From Sphingomonas bacterium (GTDB lineage: Bacteria; Pseudomonadota; Alphaproteobacteria; Sphingomonadales; Sphingomonadaceae): a DNA stretch of 57,475 bases. A model generated the notes under the pieces. It was given only the letters and a program-made list of their open reading frames with translations. It was not told where the DNA came from and did no database searches. Location of the stretch: assembly GCF_028292965.1 (NCBI RefSeq), contig NZ_JAQGLG010000161.1:1-57475 (forward strand), in the 5' to 3' direction. Of this stretch, positions 27,101 through 34,954 are shown in pieces. A program made the translations under genes and the position numbers. Positions within the stretch are counted from its first letter, which is position 1. Every line of letters begins with the position of its first letter.

Positions 27101-27280
27101 TTCAGCCTGGCGGTGGGCATCGAGCGCTGGGCCGGGCCATGGCTGCGCCGCACCTTGCTGACCTATCGTCCGGGCGACGATGGCAGCACGCTGATCGAAA
27201 ACGATCCCACACCGGGACGCATCGCCGGGCGTCCGGGCGCGATCGGTTATCATGGTGACGATCCCCAGCCGGCGGAGTGA
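24119..27280 (+). CDS. RND efflux transporter permease (HAE1-like)
   Basis: A 1053-residue proton-driven pump of the AcrB/MexF superfamily with 12 expected membrane segments and two large periplasmic loops. Visible pieces are the first segment IRNPVPSIVLFCMLTVAG, the porter start QPGAAPSELETQVTQKIE, VLVVLLFLRDWRSTVI, and LSLVAGVLVDDAIVEIENIVRHM with the Asp-Asp pair of the proton relay. MLLGIVAKNSILLIDFALEEM and VMTTVAMVAGMVPTALSLG follow. Several multidrug or organic-solvent pumps look like this; the substrate cannot be read from sequence. It is translationally close to the adaptor gene. Confidence 0.95.
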   Translation: MSFRNISAWSIRNPVPSIVLFCMLTVAGIMSFHSMQINNDPDIDFPVVIVQVSQPGAAPSELETQVTQKIESAVRSLQGIDEIDSTVTEGQSTTVVQLAIGTPIDRAVEDVRGAVQQVRSDLPDGILEPQVQRANTTGRDLASYAAISTDMTMEQLSWYIDNTVAKELLAVNGMANVDRNGGVSREIRIILDPIRLQSQGLTASQVNQQLRQVNLNAAGGRAQIAGSEQSVRVLGNARTAYDLGQQQIAVGNGRTVKLSDIADVRDLYAEQRSASALDGRQVLSFDFQRSKGGSDVTVFHGAEAKLAALEKRNPKVHFEQIFNDVKYTELQYHSAIDAMIEGAVLAVLVVLLFLRDWRSTVISSLAIPLSAIPTFWFMDLMGFNLNQLTLLALSLVAGVLVDDAIVEIENIVRHMRMGKSAYQASIDAADEIGLAVLATTMSIVAVFLPVGLMPGVSGQFFKNFGLTVVVSVLMSLAVARLLTPMMAAYFLQAKGHQSHGEGRMMDAYMATLRWTLRHRWSAVVGGVVALALTVVCAMNLPMTFQPDQDQDSSTVSIEMVPGTTLAQTQAVVAQVTQFLRKQPDVEHTYSRAGGGGNVATGRVTAIFKAKKSQTSNEFERSLAPQLAQISDARVSFRSNNGWGSSGRDLTITLGGDDPKVLSQTAITLVEQMSHLSTAVAPRISGDLKRPEIVIKPHMDLAANLGVTTAALSSAIRIATLGDIDQNSAKFSLSDRQIPIRVALDQNARQRLSTIQNLPVQTASGGSVPLSLVAEVTFGAGPTKIERVAQQRQITVGADRAPGVVSGTAMQQINNLPIMKNLPIGVSQLTLGQQKWQGEMVNNFLVAVAAGIFLVFAVLVLLYRRFLPPFVNMGSLLLAPLGGLIALLLTGNPLSMPVFIGLLMLLGIVAKNSILLIDFALEEMEKGVDPFVAIIDAGHKRAQPIVMTTVAMVAGMVPTALSLGGDGSWRAPMGITVIGGLILSTVLTLLIVPASFSLAVGIERWAGPWLRRTLLTYRPGDDGSTLIENDPTPGRIAGRPGAIGYHGDDPQPAE

Positions 27281-27327
27281 CCCAACTCGGGTTGCCCGAT
27301 CTGGCAGGAGATATGACGAGCGCTTGA

Positions 27328-27351
27328 ACAATCCCGGTTTTCGGGGATTGT
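27328..27351 (+). other. Hairpin just before the DUF445 gene
   Basis: ACAATCCC (27328-27335) pairs with GGGATTGT (27344-27351), seven bases before the ATG at 27359. The best candidate ribosome site (GGGGA) is inside the 3' arm, so the hairpin could hide it. Without a T tract it is not a standard terminator for the efflux operon. Confidence 0.45.
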
Positions 27352-27358
27352 AACGGTA

Positions 27359-28624
27359 ATGAACCTGTTTCGCCGCCCAACTCCCGCCGCAGAGGCCCCA
27401 TCGGCCGGCCTGCAGCGGATGCGCTGGGTGGCGACGGGCATGCTCGTTGCGATGGCGGCGACCTATCTGGTGTCGCGCGCGCTGGACGATCGCCACCCTG
27501 CTTTCGGCTTCGTCCGCGCGTTCGCCGAGGCGGCGATGGTCGGCGGGCTGGCCGACTGGTTCGCGGTCACCGCCTTGTTCCGCCATCCGCTCGGCCTGCC
27601 GATCCCCCATACGGCGATCATCCCGCGCAACAAGGATCGCATCGGCACCACACTGGCGGCGTTCCTGCGCGACAATTTCCTGATTCCCGCCGTCGTCGCG
27701 CGGCGCATGCGCGGCGTGGACGTCGCGGGTGCCGCCGGCCGCTGGCTGGCCGGTCCTGGCGGCGGCCAGGGCCGGCTGCGGCTTGGTGCCGCGCGACTCG
27801 CCGCCGATGTGCTCGCCTCGCTCGACCAGAAGCGGCTCGGCGGGATGGTGCGCGGTGCGATGGGACAGAGGCTGCGCGCGCTCGATGTGGCGCCCATGCT
27901 CGGCCAGGCGCTGAGCGCGGCGATGGCGGAGGGACGGCATTTGCCGCTGCTCGACGGGATCATTCGCTGGGCGGCCAAGATCCTCGCCGCCAACGATCAC
28001 CTGATCCGCGCCATGGTGCATGACCGCGCCGGATCGGTGATGCGCTGGACCGGGCTCGACGAGACCCTGGCGAACAAGATCATCGACGGGCTCGACAATC
28101 TGCTGTTCGAGATGGCCAGCGACCCCGAACATCCGCTCCGCGAAAAAGCCGAGGAAGGGCTCGGCACGCTGGCCGACGATCTGCAGCACAGTCCCGAAAT
28201 GAAGGCGCGGGTAGAGCGGGTGAAGGCGGAGATTATCGACAATCCGGCGATGCAGAACTGGCTCGACGGGGTGTGGGAACAGGCGCGCGCGGCGATGTTG
28301 CGCATGGCGCGCGACCCGGATGCCGCGCTGGCGGGTCAGTTCGGCGAGGCGCTGGGGCAGCTGGGCGAGACGTTGCAGAAGGACCCGCTGCTCGGCGCGA
28401 CGATCAACCGCTTCGTGCGGCGCGCGGTGGTCGGCATGGCGGCGGATTATGGCGACGGCATCGTCCGGCTGGTGTCGGAGACGGTGCGCGGCTGGGACGC
28501 CGGCACGATCACGCGACGGCTGGAGAATGCGGTGGGGCGCGACCTGCAATATATCCGCATCAACGGCACTTTGGTCGGCGGGCTGGTCGGGCTGGCGATC
28601 CATGCGGTGGATGTGCTGCTTTGA
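27359..28624 (+). CDS. DUF445 inner-membrane-associated protein
   Basis: A 421-residue DUF445 (YjiN-like) protein. It has hydrophobic segments near residues 22-40 and 55-75 (AMVGGLADWFAVTALFRHPLGLPIPHTAIIP is the family's signature region). A long helical middle (residues 90-380) follows, then a C-terminal membrane segment ending the protein (INGTLVGGLVGLAIHAVDVLL). Family function is unknown. It lies 78 bases after the efflux pump on the same strand, but a hairpin separates them, so co-transcription is uncertain. Confidence 0.88.
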   Translation: MNLFRRPTPAAEAPSAGLQRMRWVATGMLVAMAATYLVSRALDDRHPAFGFVRAFAEAAMVGGLADWFAVTALFRHPLGLPIPHTAIIPRNKDRIGTTLAAFLRDNFLIPAVVARRMRGVDVAGAAGRWLAGPGGGQGRLRLGAARLAADVLASLDQKRLGGMVRGAMGQRLRALDVAPMLGQALSAAMAEGRHLPLLDGIIRWAAKILAANDHLIRAMVHDRAGSVMRWTGLDETLANKIIDGLDNLLFEMASDPEHPLREKAEEGLGTLADDLQHSPEMKARVERVKAEIIDNPAMQNWLDGVWEQARAAMLRMARDPDAALAGQFGEALGQLGETLQKDPLLGATINRFVRRAVVGMAADYGDGIVRLVSETVRGWDAGTITRRLENAVGRDLQYIRINGTLVGGLVGLAIHAVDVLL

Positions 28625-28672
28625 AAGACCAACAGGGCAGGCCAGCCGCCCACAAGGCAGAAGAATTTTGCT

Positions 28673-28815
28673 CACGCGGAGACGCGGAGACGCGGAGAGA
28701 TAAGGTGGCGCGCGCAGCGCTATTCAAACGGCGCTGGCGCCAAGCGGCGCAGACATGGTGATGAGCCGCTGGCGCGGCTTGACGCTCCCCCTCCGCGTCT
28801 CCGCGTCTCCGCGTG
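28673..28815. repeat. GCGGAGAC tandem/inverted repeat
   Basis: A perfect 25-bp inverted repeat (28673-28697 and 28791-28815) encloses about 93 bases. Each arm is itself a tandem array of GCGGAGAC-type units. It sits between the convergent DUF445 and HAD genes. Confidence 0.85.
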
Positions 28816-28856
28816 AACCTTTCCTCTGCTTCTCCTTCGCTCCGGATTGCGATCCG

Positions 28857-29531
28857 TCAGCGCTCCCAATCCTCAATTCGCCAGCCCTTCAGCCGAGCCA
28901 GTGCACGGAGCGGGCCATGGGCGTTGACCGCGACCGGCTCATCGGACCAGGCGAAGGTCGGCGCGTCGGAGACATGATCGGAATAGAAACGCACATGGAC
29001 TTGGTCGCGCGCCAGTCCTTCACAAGCCATCCACGCCTCGATCATGCGCAGCTTGGCCGGGCCGTAGCAATTCTCGCCCTCGATCCTAGCCAACAGACGG
29101 CCATCGGCGTCGTGGCGCACCCCGGTCGCAATGACGACGTCGAAGCCGAGCCGCTCGGCGATCGCGCCGGCATAGAAGCCGTACGACGCCGTCGCCATGA
29201 CCAGCCGGCACCCTTCGGCCTTGTCGGCGGCAATCTGCGCGCGCGCGCCGGCGAACACGCCCGAGGCGAGGACATGATCGGCGAAACGCGCCGCCGCGTC
29301 GCGCGCCGCCGTGGCGTCCATCGCGCCGCCGAGGATCAGGCGCTGGGTCCATTGCTTGAGCTGGCCGCGATCGATCAGCCTGGCGGCATAGGCGCCGGTC
29401 GCCAGGCCGGCGAACGGCAGCAGCGCCAGCCGCCACGGCGCACTGCCCCGCGCGGTGGCGACGAGGAACCCGGTCCAGGTCGGCGCATGGGTAATGGTCT
29501 TGTCCATGTCGTAGATGGCGAGTTTGAGCAT
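28857..29531 (-). CDS. HAD-IB family phosphatase
   Basis: A 224-residue haloacid-dehalogenase-type phosphatase from ATG 29531. Motif I is YDMDKTIT (nucleophile Asp and second Asp), motif II is MATASYGFYAG, and motif III/IV are in AKLRMIEAW and FYSDHVSDAPTFAWSDEPVAVNA. The helical cap between residues 15 and 90 fits subfamily IB (phosphoserine-phosphatase-like, and CicA of Caulobacter). The substrate is unknown. The longer start seven codons upstream lacks family support. Confidence 0.88.
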   Translation of the reverse strand: MLKLAIYDMDKTITHAPTWTGFLVATARGSAPWRLALLPFAGLATGAYAARLIDRGQLKQWTQRLILGGAMDATAARDAAARFADHVLASGVFAGARAQIAADKAEGCRLVMATASYGFYAGAIAERLGFDVVIATGVRHDADGRLLARIEGENCYGPAKLRMIEAWMACEGLARDQVHVRFYSDHVSDAPTFAWSDEPVAVNAHGPLRALARLKGWRIEDWER

Positions 29532-29704
29532 CGAATGACCCTGGACCTTCATTTCGGCGATGCCGAACCACTCCCCCGCTTACCCTCCAATCGGATGAGG
29601 TCGGGCGGAAAATGGGCTGATAGCGGCGTTTCGGCCATGCTGAAATACGTCGCGCATACGGGGCGGCTTGCCGATGCCGCGGCTTTGCACCAAGGTCGTG
29701 CCCT

Positions 29705-30814
29705 ATGACCGCAGCCGCCGACTTTACGCATGAGCGCGATACAGGCGGCGACGTACTGCGTTTCAGCGGCGTGCTGGCGCTGGCGCAGCTCGGCGACCTG
29801 CCCGAACGGCTGCGCGCGTTCGAGGGGCCGATCGCCACAGTCGACCTGAGCGGTATCGAGCATATCGACACGATCGGCGCGTGGATCGTGCACCGTTTCG
29901 CGGCCGAGAAGGGTGCGGCGATCGAGGGACTCGACCCGGACGGTGCGCATCTGCTGGCGCAGGTCGAGCAGGCCGACCAGCCGGTGGCGATGCGCCCGGC
30001 GCATGTCGGCAGCATCGAACGCATCGTCGGCGAGATCGGCGACGCGACCGTCACCGCGGGCAAGACGATGATCGGCCTGCTCGCCTTTCTCGGCGCGACG
30101 ACGGTGGCGTTCGGCAATGTCATCCGCCACCCGTCCAAATTCCGCTTCAACGCGACCGTGCGCCGTTTCGAGGTGGTCGGCGTGACGGCGCTCGGCATCA
30201 TCGGCCTGATGAGTTTCCTGATCGGCATCGTCATCGCACAGCAGGGCGCGGTGCAGCTCGCCCAGTTCGGCGCGCAGGTACTGACGATCAACCTGGTCGG
30301 CCGCATCACCCTGCGCGAACTCGGCGTGCTGATGACCGCGATCATGGTCGCGGGCCGCTCCGGCTCGTCGTTCGCGGCGCAGATCGGCACGATGAAGCTG
30401 ACCGAGGAAATCGACGCGATGCGCATCATCGGCGTATCGCCGATGGAGGCACTGGTGCTGCCGCGCGTGATCGCGGCGGTGACGATGATGCCGCTGCTCG
30501 GTTTCTATTCCGCCCTGCTCGGCATCCTAGGCGGCGGCGTGATGTGCTGGGCGGTGCTCGGCATTCCGCCGATCACCTATGTCCAGCGCATCCGCGAGGT
30601 TGTGCCGATCACCGATGTGTGGGTCGGGCTGATCAAGGCGCCGGTGTTCGGTGCGATCATCGCCATGGCCGGCTGCTTCCAGGGCATGCAGGTCGAGGGC
30701 GACGCCGAGCAGGTCGGCACGCGTACCACCGCCGCGGTGGTGCAGGCGATCTTCCTGGTGATCGTGCTCGACGCGTTCTTCGCGGTGTTTTTCAGTTCGG
30801 TGGGCTGGGGATGA
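29705..30814 (+). CDS. MlaE-type ABC permease with N-terminal STAS-like domain
   Basis: A 369-residue permease of a phospholipid transport ABC system. Residues 1-90 resemble a STAS domain (TVDLSGIEHIDTIGAWIVHRF), a role filled by the separate MlaB protein in E. coli. Residues 115-369 are the MlaE permease: MSFLIGIVIAQQGAVQLAQFG, LMTAIMVAGRSGSSFAAQIG, ISPMEALVLPR-like sequence, and several membrane helices. It is first of four overlapping genes. The fusion is common in alphaproteobacteria. Confidence 0.92.
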   Translation: MTAAADFTHERDTGGDVLRFSGVLALAQLGDLPERLRAFEGPIATVDLSGIEHIDTIGAWIVHRFAAEKGAAIEGLDPDGAHLLAQVEQADQPVAMRPAHVGSIERIVGEIGDATVTAGKTMIGLLAFLGATTVAFGNVIRHPSKFRFNATVRRFEVVGVTALGIIGLMSFLIGIVIAQQGAVQLAQFGAQVLTINLVGRITLRELGVLMTAIMVAGRSGSSFAAQIGTMKLTEEIDAMRIIGVSPMEALVLPRVIAAVTMMPLLGFYSALLGILGGGVMCWAVLGIPPITYVQRIREVVPITDVWVGLIKAPVFGAIIAMAGCFQGMQVEGDAEQVGTRTTAAVVQAIFLVIVLDAFFAVFFSSVGWG

Positions 30815-31632
30815 AGAGGACCACGCCCCAGGACGATATCGTCGTCCGCGTACGCGGGCTGAAGAACAATTTCGGCGAGCAGGTGATCCATGACGGTCTA
30901 GATCTCGACGTGCGGCGCGGCGAGATTCTCGGCGTCGTCGGCGGATCGGGCACCGGCAAGTCGGTGCTGATGCGATCGATCATCGGCTTGCAGGAGCCGG
31001 CGGCCGGCGAGGTCGAGGTGTTCGGCGAATCGACCATCGGCGGCGGCGATCTGGAATCCGAGAGCATCAGGCGGCGCTGGGGCGTGCTGTTCCAGGGCGG
31101 CGCGCTGTTCTCGACGCTTACCGTGGCCGAGAATGTTCAGGTTCCGCTGCAGGAATTCTATCCCAATCTCGACCCCGCGCTGCTCGACGAGATCGCCGCC
31201 TACAAGGTGGTGATGACCGGCCTGCCGCCCGATGCCGGCCCGAAATATCCTTCCGAACTGTCGGGCGGGATGCGCAAGCGCGCCGGCCTGGCGCGCGCGC
31301 TGGCGCTCGACCCGGAACTGCTGTTCCTCGACGAGCCGACCGCGGGACTCGACCCGATCGGTGCGGCGGCGTTCGACGAGCTGACCAGGTCTTTGCAGAA
31401 GACGCTGGGGCTGACCGTCTTCCTGATCACGCACGATCTCGACAGCCTCTACGCCATCTGTGACCGTGTCGCGGTGCTCGCCGACAAGAAGGTGATCGCG
31501 GTCGGCACGATCGACGAACTGATCGCTCTCGACCATCCGTGGATCGAGGAATATTTCAAGGGACCGCGCGGCCGCGCGGCAATCGCCACGCTCGACCGGG
31601 CGCAAGCGAAACAGGCAAAGGCTGACGACTGA
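30811..31632 (+). CDS. MlaF-type ABC ATPase
   Basis: A 273-residue ATPase that should power lipid movement through the MlaE permease. Walker A is GGSGTGKS, the signature is LSGGMRKR, Walker B is LLFLDEPTAGLDP, and the switch His is in FLITHDLDS. The C-terminus has the Mla-type tail (IEEYFKGPRGRAA). The ATG at 30811 overlaps the permease stop codon (ATGA), and its own stop overlaps the next start (TGATG). The long ORF reading through from 29881 is an artefact upstream of this ATG. Confidence 0.94.
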   Translation: MKRTTPQDDIVVRVRGLKNNFGEQVIHDGLDLDVRRGEILGVVGGSGTGKSVLMRSIIGLQEPAAGEVEVFGESTIGGGDLESESIRRRWGVLFQGGALFSTLTVAENVQVPLQEFYPNLDPALLDEIAAYKVVMTGLPPDAGPKYPSELSGGMRKRAGLARALALDPELLFLDEPTAGLDPIGAAAFDELTRSLQKTLGLTVFLITHDLDSLYAICDRVAVLADKKVIAVGTIDELIALDHPWIEEYFKGPRGRAAIATLDRAQAKQAKADD

Positions 31633-32597
31633 TGGAAACGCGTTCCAACCATGTCCTTGTCGGCAGCGTCGTGCTGATCCTGCTCGCCGTGCTCGCGCTG
31701 TTCGTGGTGTGGATCACGCGCTTCGGGGCGACCGACGAGAAGGAGTATGACATCTTCTTCAAGCAATCGGTCGACGGCCTGGCCAAGGGTTCCGCGGTGA
31801 CGTTCTCCGGCGTGCCGTCGGGTCAGGTCAAGGAGATCGCGCTGTTCAAGGACGATCCGGAATTCGTCCGCGTGCGCATTACCGTGCGCGACGAGACGCC
31901 GGTGCTGGAGGGCACGACCGCGACGATGCAGGGCAGCTTCACCGGCACCAGCACGATCCAGCTCGACGGCGCGACCAAGGGCGCGCGGCCGCTGGCCTGC
32001 CCGGCGGACAACCCCAAAAGCAGCTGCCCGTTCGGCGTGCCGGTGATCCCGCCGCGGGCTGGTGGCCTGGGCGCGCTGCTCAGTTCCGCGCCGAAGCTGC
32101 TCGAGCGCATCTCGACCTTGACCGAGCGGCTGACCGAGATGCTGTCGGACAAGAACCAGAAGTCGATCACCGGCATCCTCGACAACACCAACCGGCTGAC
32201 CCGCGCGCTGGCTGATCGCGGACCGGAGATCGCCGCGACGCTCGCCGAGACCCGCCAGACGATCGCCAAGGCCGGCGTCGCTGCCGAGCAGATCGGCCAG
32301 CTCGCCCAGACCACCGATGGCGTACTGCGCGAGGATGTGCGGCCGGCGATGGCCAATCTCAACGCCGCGATCAAATCGGCGCGGGCCAGCGCGGATTCGC
32401 TGAACGCCGCGATCACCGAGGCGCGACCGGGCATTCAGGCTTTCTCGAAGGACACCATGCCCGAGGTCGGGCAGCTGGTGCACGACCTGCGCCAGATGAC
32501 CCAGGCGCTGAGCACGGTGGCCGAGAAGATCGACCAGCAAGGCGCCGGCTCGATCCTCGGCGCGCCGCGCCTGCCCGACTATAAGCCCAGCAAGTGA
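31632..32597 (+). CDS. MlaD/MCE-domain lipid-binding protein
   Basis: A 321-residue periplasmic protein anchored by one N-terminal helix (residues 8-30). The MCE domain follows (EYDIFFKQSVDGLAKGSAVTFSGVPSGQVKEIALF, then VRDETPVLEGTTATMQ). The long C-terminal part is predicted helical. MCE proteins form rings that shuttle phospholipids between membranes. It overlaps the ATPase stop by one base and the lipoprotein gene by four bases. Confidence 0.92.
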   Translation: METRSNHVLVGSVVLILLAVLALFVVWITRFGATDEKEYDIFFKQSVDGLAKGSAVTFSGVPSGQVKEIALFKDDPEFVRVRITVRDETPVLEGTTATMQGSFTGTSTIQLDGATKGARPLACPADNPKSSCPFGVPVIPPRAGGLGALLSSAPKLLERISTLTERLTEMLSDKNQKSITGILDNTNRLTRALADRGPEIAATLAETRQTIAKAGVAAEQIGQLAQTTDGVLREDVRPAMANLNAAIKSARASADSLNAAITEARPGIQAFSKDTMPEVGQLVHDLRQMTQALSTVAEKIDQQGAGSILGAPRLPDYKPSK

Positions 32598-32602
32598 GGA
32601 CC

Positions 32603-33202
32603 ATGATGCGCCCTGCCCCGCTCAAGACTTTGCTGGCGCTGGCTACGCTCGCGCCGCTGTCGGCCTGTATCAGCTTCGGCGCCAAGCCGCCGGCGTCGTT
32701 GCTGACCCTGACCTCGGCCAGCACCGTTCCGGTCGGCCAGACACAGTCCTCGGCAACCAGCCCGACGATCACGGTGATGGTGCCGGCGGTCGGCGGGGCG
32801 CTGGCGACGCAGCGCGTGCCGGTGTCGCAGGGCGAGACCGCGATCGCCTATGTCAAGGATGCGCTCTGGGTCGAGCCGCCGGCACGGCTGTTCGCGCGGC
32901 TGATGGCGGACACTGTCGCGGCAAAGACCGGACGCGTCGTGCTGTCGAGCGCGCAGTCGTTCGCCGACCCGGGCGCGCGCCTGTCGGGCGAGCTACGCCA
33001 GTTCGGCGTCGACGCAGGCGGCAACCAGGCGGTGGTCGTCTATGACGCGTCGCTGATGCGCAGCCCGGGCCATGTCGTGGAAAAACGCCGCTTCATGGCC
33101 ACCGCGTCGCTGGCCAAGGTCGACCCTGCCAATGTCGGCATCGGCCTCAACCAGGCGGCCAACCAAGTGGCGAGCGACGTCGCCGACTGGGTCGGTAAAT
33201 AG
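32603..33202 (+). CDS. ABC-transport auxiliary lipoprotein (PqiC-like)
   Basis: A 199-residue lipoprotein with lipobox LSAC at about residues 19-22, so it is lipid-modified and likely in the outer membrane. The rest fits the ABC-type transport auxiliary family (ABC_trans_aux, PqiC-like): VPAVGGALATQRVPVSQGETAIAY, DALWVEPPARLFARLMADTV. Start choice: GTG 32594 overlaps the previous stop, but ATG 32603 and 32606 follow the GAGG site more sensibly. It is the last gene of the Mla-type operon. Confidence 0.88.
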   Translation: MMRPAPLKTLLALATLAPLSACISFGAKPPASLLTLTSASTVPVGQTQSSATSPTITVMVPAVGGALATQRVPVSQGETAIAYVKDALWVEPPARLFARLMADTVAAKTGRVVLSSAQSFADPGARLSGELRQFGVDAGGNQAVVVYDASLMRSPGHVVEKRRFMATASLAKVDPANVGIGLNQAANQVASDVADWVGK

Positions 33203-33205
33203 GGT

Positions 33206-34093
33206 TTATTTGGCGCCGACGCGCCGCGTCGCGAGCGGCACGTCGCACACGTCGATACCGCCGAGCGCGACCAGCCCCTTGGGGTGAAGCCTGAGGTCGA
33301 GCATCGCGGCGAAGCGCGCATTGTCCGCCGCGCGATATTCGAAATGCGGGCGCTCGGCGGCGGGAATGTCGCTGGCGAGGCGGGCCGAGACGATCGGCGT
33401 GCGCTCGGGTGCGGTGGCATAGACACCGAGCGGGGCGTCGCTGCGGGTCAGGGCCGACAGATACTGCATGCCCTCGATGACGCGCCCGACGATGGTGTAG
33501 TTGCGATCGAGCCGGCGCGCGGCCTGGCCGATCGGGGTAAACAGTTCCGAGCCGCTGCCCGTGTCGGGCGAGCTGTCGCGCGCCACGCCGACCGTGCCGT
33601 AGCAATGGGTGATCCAACTCGCCTTGTCGTCGGTCGCCACCGGCCACCCATCGGCGGTGATACCCGAGGCGGTGGAATAGGCGTCCGCGCGGCTCAGGCG
33701 CTGGGCGGGGGCGAAGGTCGCGATGTCGTATTCGGCGGCCGGCACCTTGACGACATCGGCAGGCATCGGCTTGCGCTTCGAAGGCTTGCCGGGTTCGTCG
33801 TCGTTGGGATCGCCCCATTGCGCGACCCAGCCCTCCTGGACGCGGTAGACGCTCTCGCTGTCCCACCATTTCGCCTGGGCGAGGCGGCGGACATTGGCGA
33901 CATGCTCGGGCGCGGAGCGCGGTGCGAGGCGGATCACGACGGTGCGGTTGCCGGCCAGGGTCATGACGAGCAGTTCATCGTCGGGGATCGGCCGCCAGTC
34001 GCCGGCGATCGGATCGGAGGGCAGCGGCGGGGCCGGCAGCGCGGCGGGTGCGGCCTGGGCGGCGGTGAGCAAGGCGAGGAGCGAAATGATCAT
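33206..34093 (-). CDS. Secreted cyclophilin-type peptidyl-prolyl isomerase
   Basis: A 295-residue protein with a signal peptide (about residues 1-14, LLALLTAAQAA). The core is a divergent cyclophilin: GNRTVVIRLAPRSAPEHVANVRRLAQAKWWDSESVYRVQEGWVAQWGDPN, then SWITHCYGTVGVARDSSPDTGSGSELFTPIGQAARRLDRNYTIVGRVIEGMQ. An insertion of about 50 residues lies between these blocks (PSKRKPMPADVVKVP...). It should assist folding in the periplasm. ATG 34093 is chosen since it begins the signal peptide; the ORF extends 22 codons upstream. Confidence 0.88.
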   Translation of the reverse strand: MIISLLALLTAAQAAPAALPAPPLPSDPIAGDWRPIPDDELLVMTLAGNRTVVIRLAPRSAPEHVANVRRLAQAKWWDSESVYRVQEGWVAQWGDPNDDEPGKPSKRKPMPADVVKVPAAEYDIATFAPAQRLSRADAYSTASGITADGWPVATDDKASWITHCYGTVGVARDSSPDTGSGSELFTPIGQAARRLDRNYTIVGRVIEGMQYLSALTRSDAPLGVYATAPERTPIVSARLASDIPAAERPHFEYRAADNARFAAMLDLRLHPKGLVALGGIDVCDVPLATRRVGAK

Positions 34094-34191
34094 GCGCGCC
34101 TTGTGGCACGCCGGCCGCGGCTTCCGCAATCGCACGATGCTTGCGCGGCGACGATCCACCCTCTAGGGCCACGCTTCCGTCCAGGACATGC

Positions 34192-34282
34192 GGAGCGGTG
34201 GCCGAGTGGTCGAAGGCGCTCGCCTGGAAAGTGAGTATACGCCAAAAGCGTATCGAGGGTTCGAATCCCTCCCGCTCCGCCA
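34192..34282 (+). tRNA. tRNA-Ser (anticodon GGA)
   Basis: A 91-nt class II tRNA. The acceptor arms GGAGCGG (34192-34198) and CCGCTCC (34272-34278) pair perfectly. The anticodon loop CTGGAAA gives anticodon GGA. The variable arm is long (tatacgcc/gcgtat pairing), the T arm is GAGGG-TTCGAAT-CCCTC, and CCA is encoded. It reads UCC and UCU codons. The tRNA lies exactly where the sequence changes from core to accessory character, which fits use as an integration site. Confidence 0.97.
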
Positions 34283-34658
34283 GATGCCCCTGTATATTGT
34301 TGATTTTACTCGATAATTATTTTGAGCGAACAGCCCGTCCCACATAGCGCCCCACTTGGCGACGTCAGTTTGGATTGGCACTGACTCTCGCTTTTCGTTC
34401 GAATTTTCACCGGTCAGGCGAGGCATCGAATCCGGCGACAGCTATGTCAAACTTACTGCTATCCGATTGTTATTTATGCATTAATTGGCGGCGGAGAGTC
34501 TGTGTCACCAACAGATTCGGGCTGAAAGGCGTAGGCTGTGATGGATCTCAGAGACACAAATTGCGACAATCAGATAAAGTGTTCTGACTTTGAGATAAGC
34601 TGTGTTTTCGCGGCACGCCTGCGACGGCAGGACCGCTTCCGGGCCGACACGGAAGCTC
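34283..34658. other. Gene-free AT-richer stretch downstream of tRNA-Ser
   Basis: Lower GC than the sequence to the left. Short ORFs exist, but none shows protein-like codon bias or a recognisable motif. No integrase and no second tRNA end was seen here. Confidence 0.5.
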
Positions 34659-34736
34659 TCAGCCAGCCTTCGATGCGCCATTGAACTTATGGATCGAACC
34701 CGTCACGGCGCAGGTGATAATGATTTTTCTCGACAT
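34659..34736 (-). pseudogene. Remnant of a DUF849/BKACE gene (N-terminus only)
   Basis: From ATG 34736 the minus strand reads MSRKIIITCAVTGSIH, which closely resembles the N-terminus of beta-keto-acid cleavage enzymes (DUF849). It then runs into unrelated residues and a stop at codon 26. The rest of the roughly 300-residue enzyme is missing. Active family members cleave beta-keto acids with acetyl-CoA. This is a scar of a lost catabolic gene. Confidence 0.55.
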
Positions 34737-34954
34737 CGGTCGTTCCTTTTACCTGCGGCGTTCGCTGCACGCACGGCAGGTCTTGGACACTGAAAGAGGC
34801 ATCCGCGCCGGGTGCCGCGACCAACGGGCGAATCAACTCCTTCATGATCGCGACATGAACGGGCCGTAGTTGGCTTGTTCCGCTCGAGGGTTTGGCAAGG
34901 CTTTGCTCATGCGGGCGGCCCACCGCGATTAGTAGCGCTGGGCGCGCTTTCGCG

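Noticed and set aside
29881..31632. 583-codon reading frame running into the MlaF ATPase
   Set aside because: Only the part from ATG 30811 is protein-like; the upstream part is an alternate frame of the permease gene.
34687..34923. 78-codon minus-strand ORF overlapping the BKACE remnant
   Set aside because: Different frame from the recognisable BKACE start; no motif and weak codon bias.
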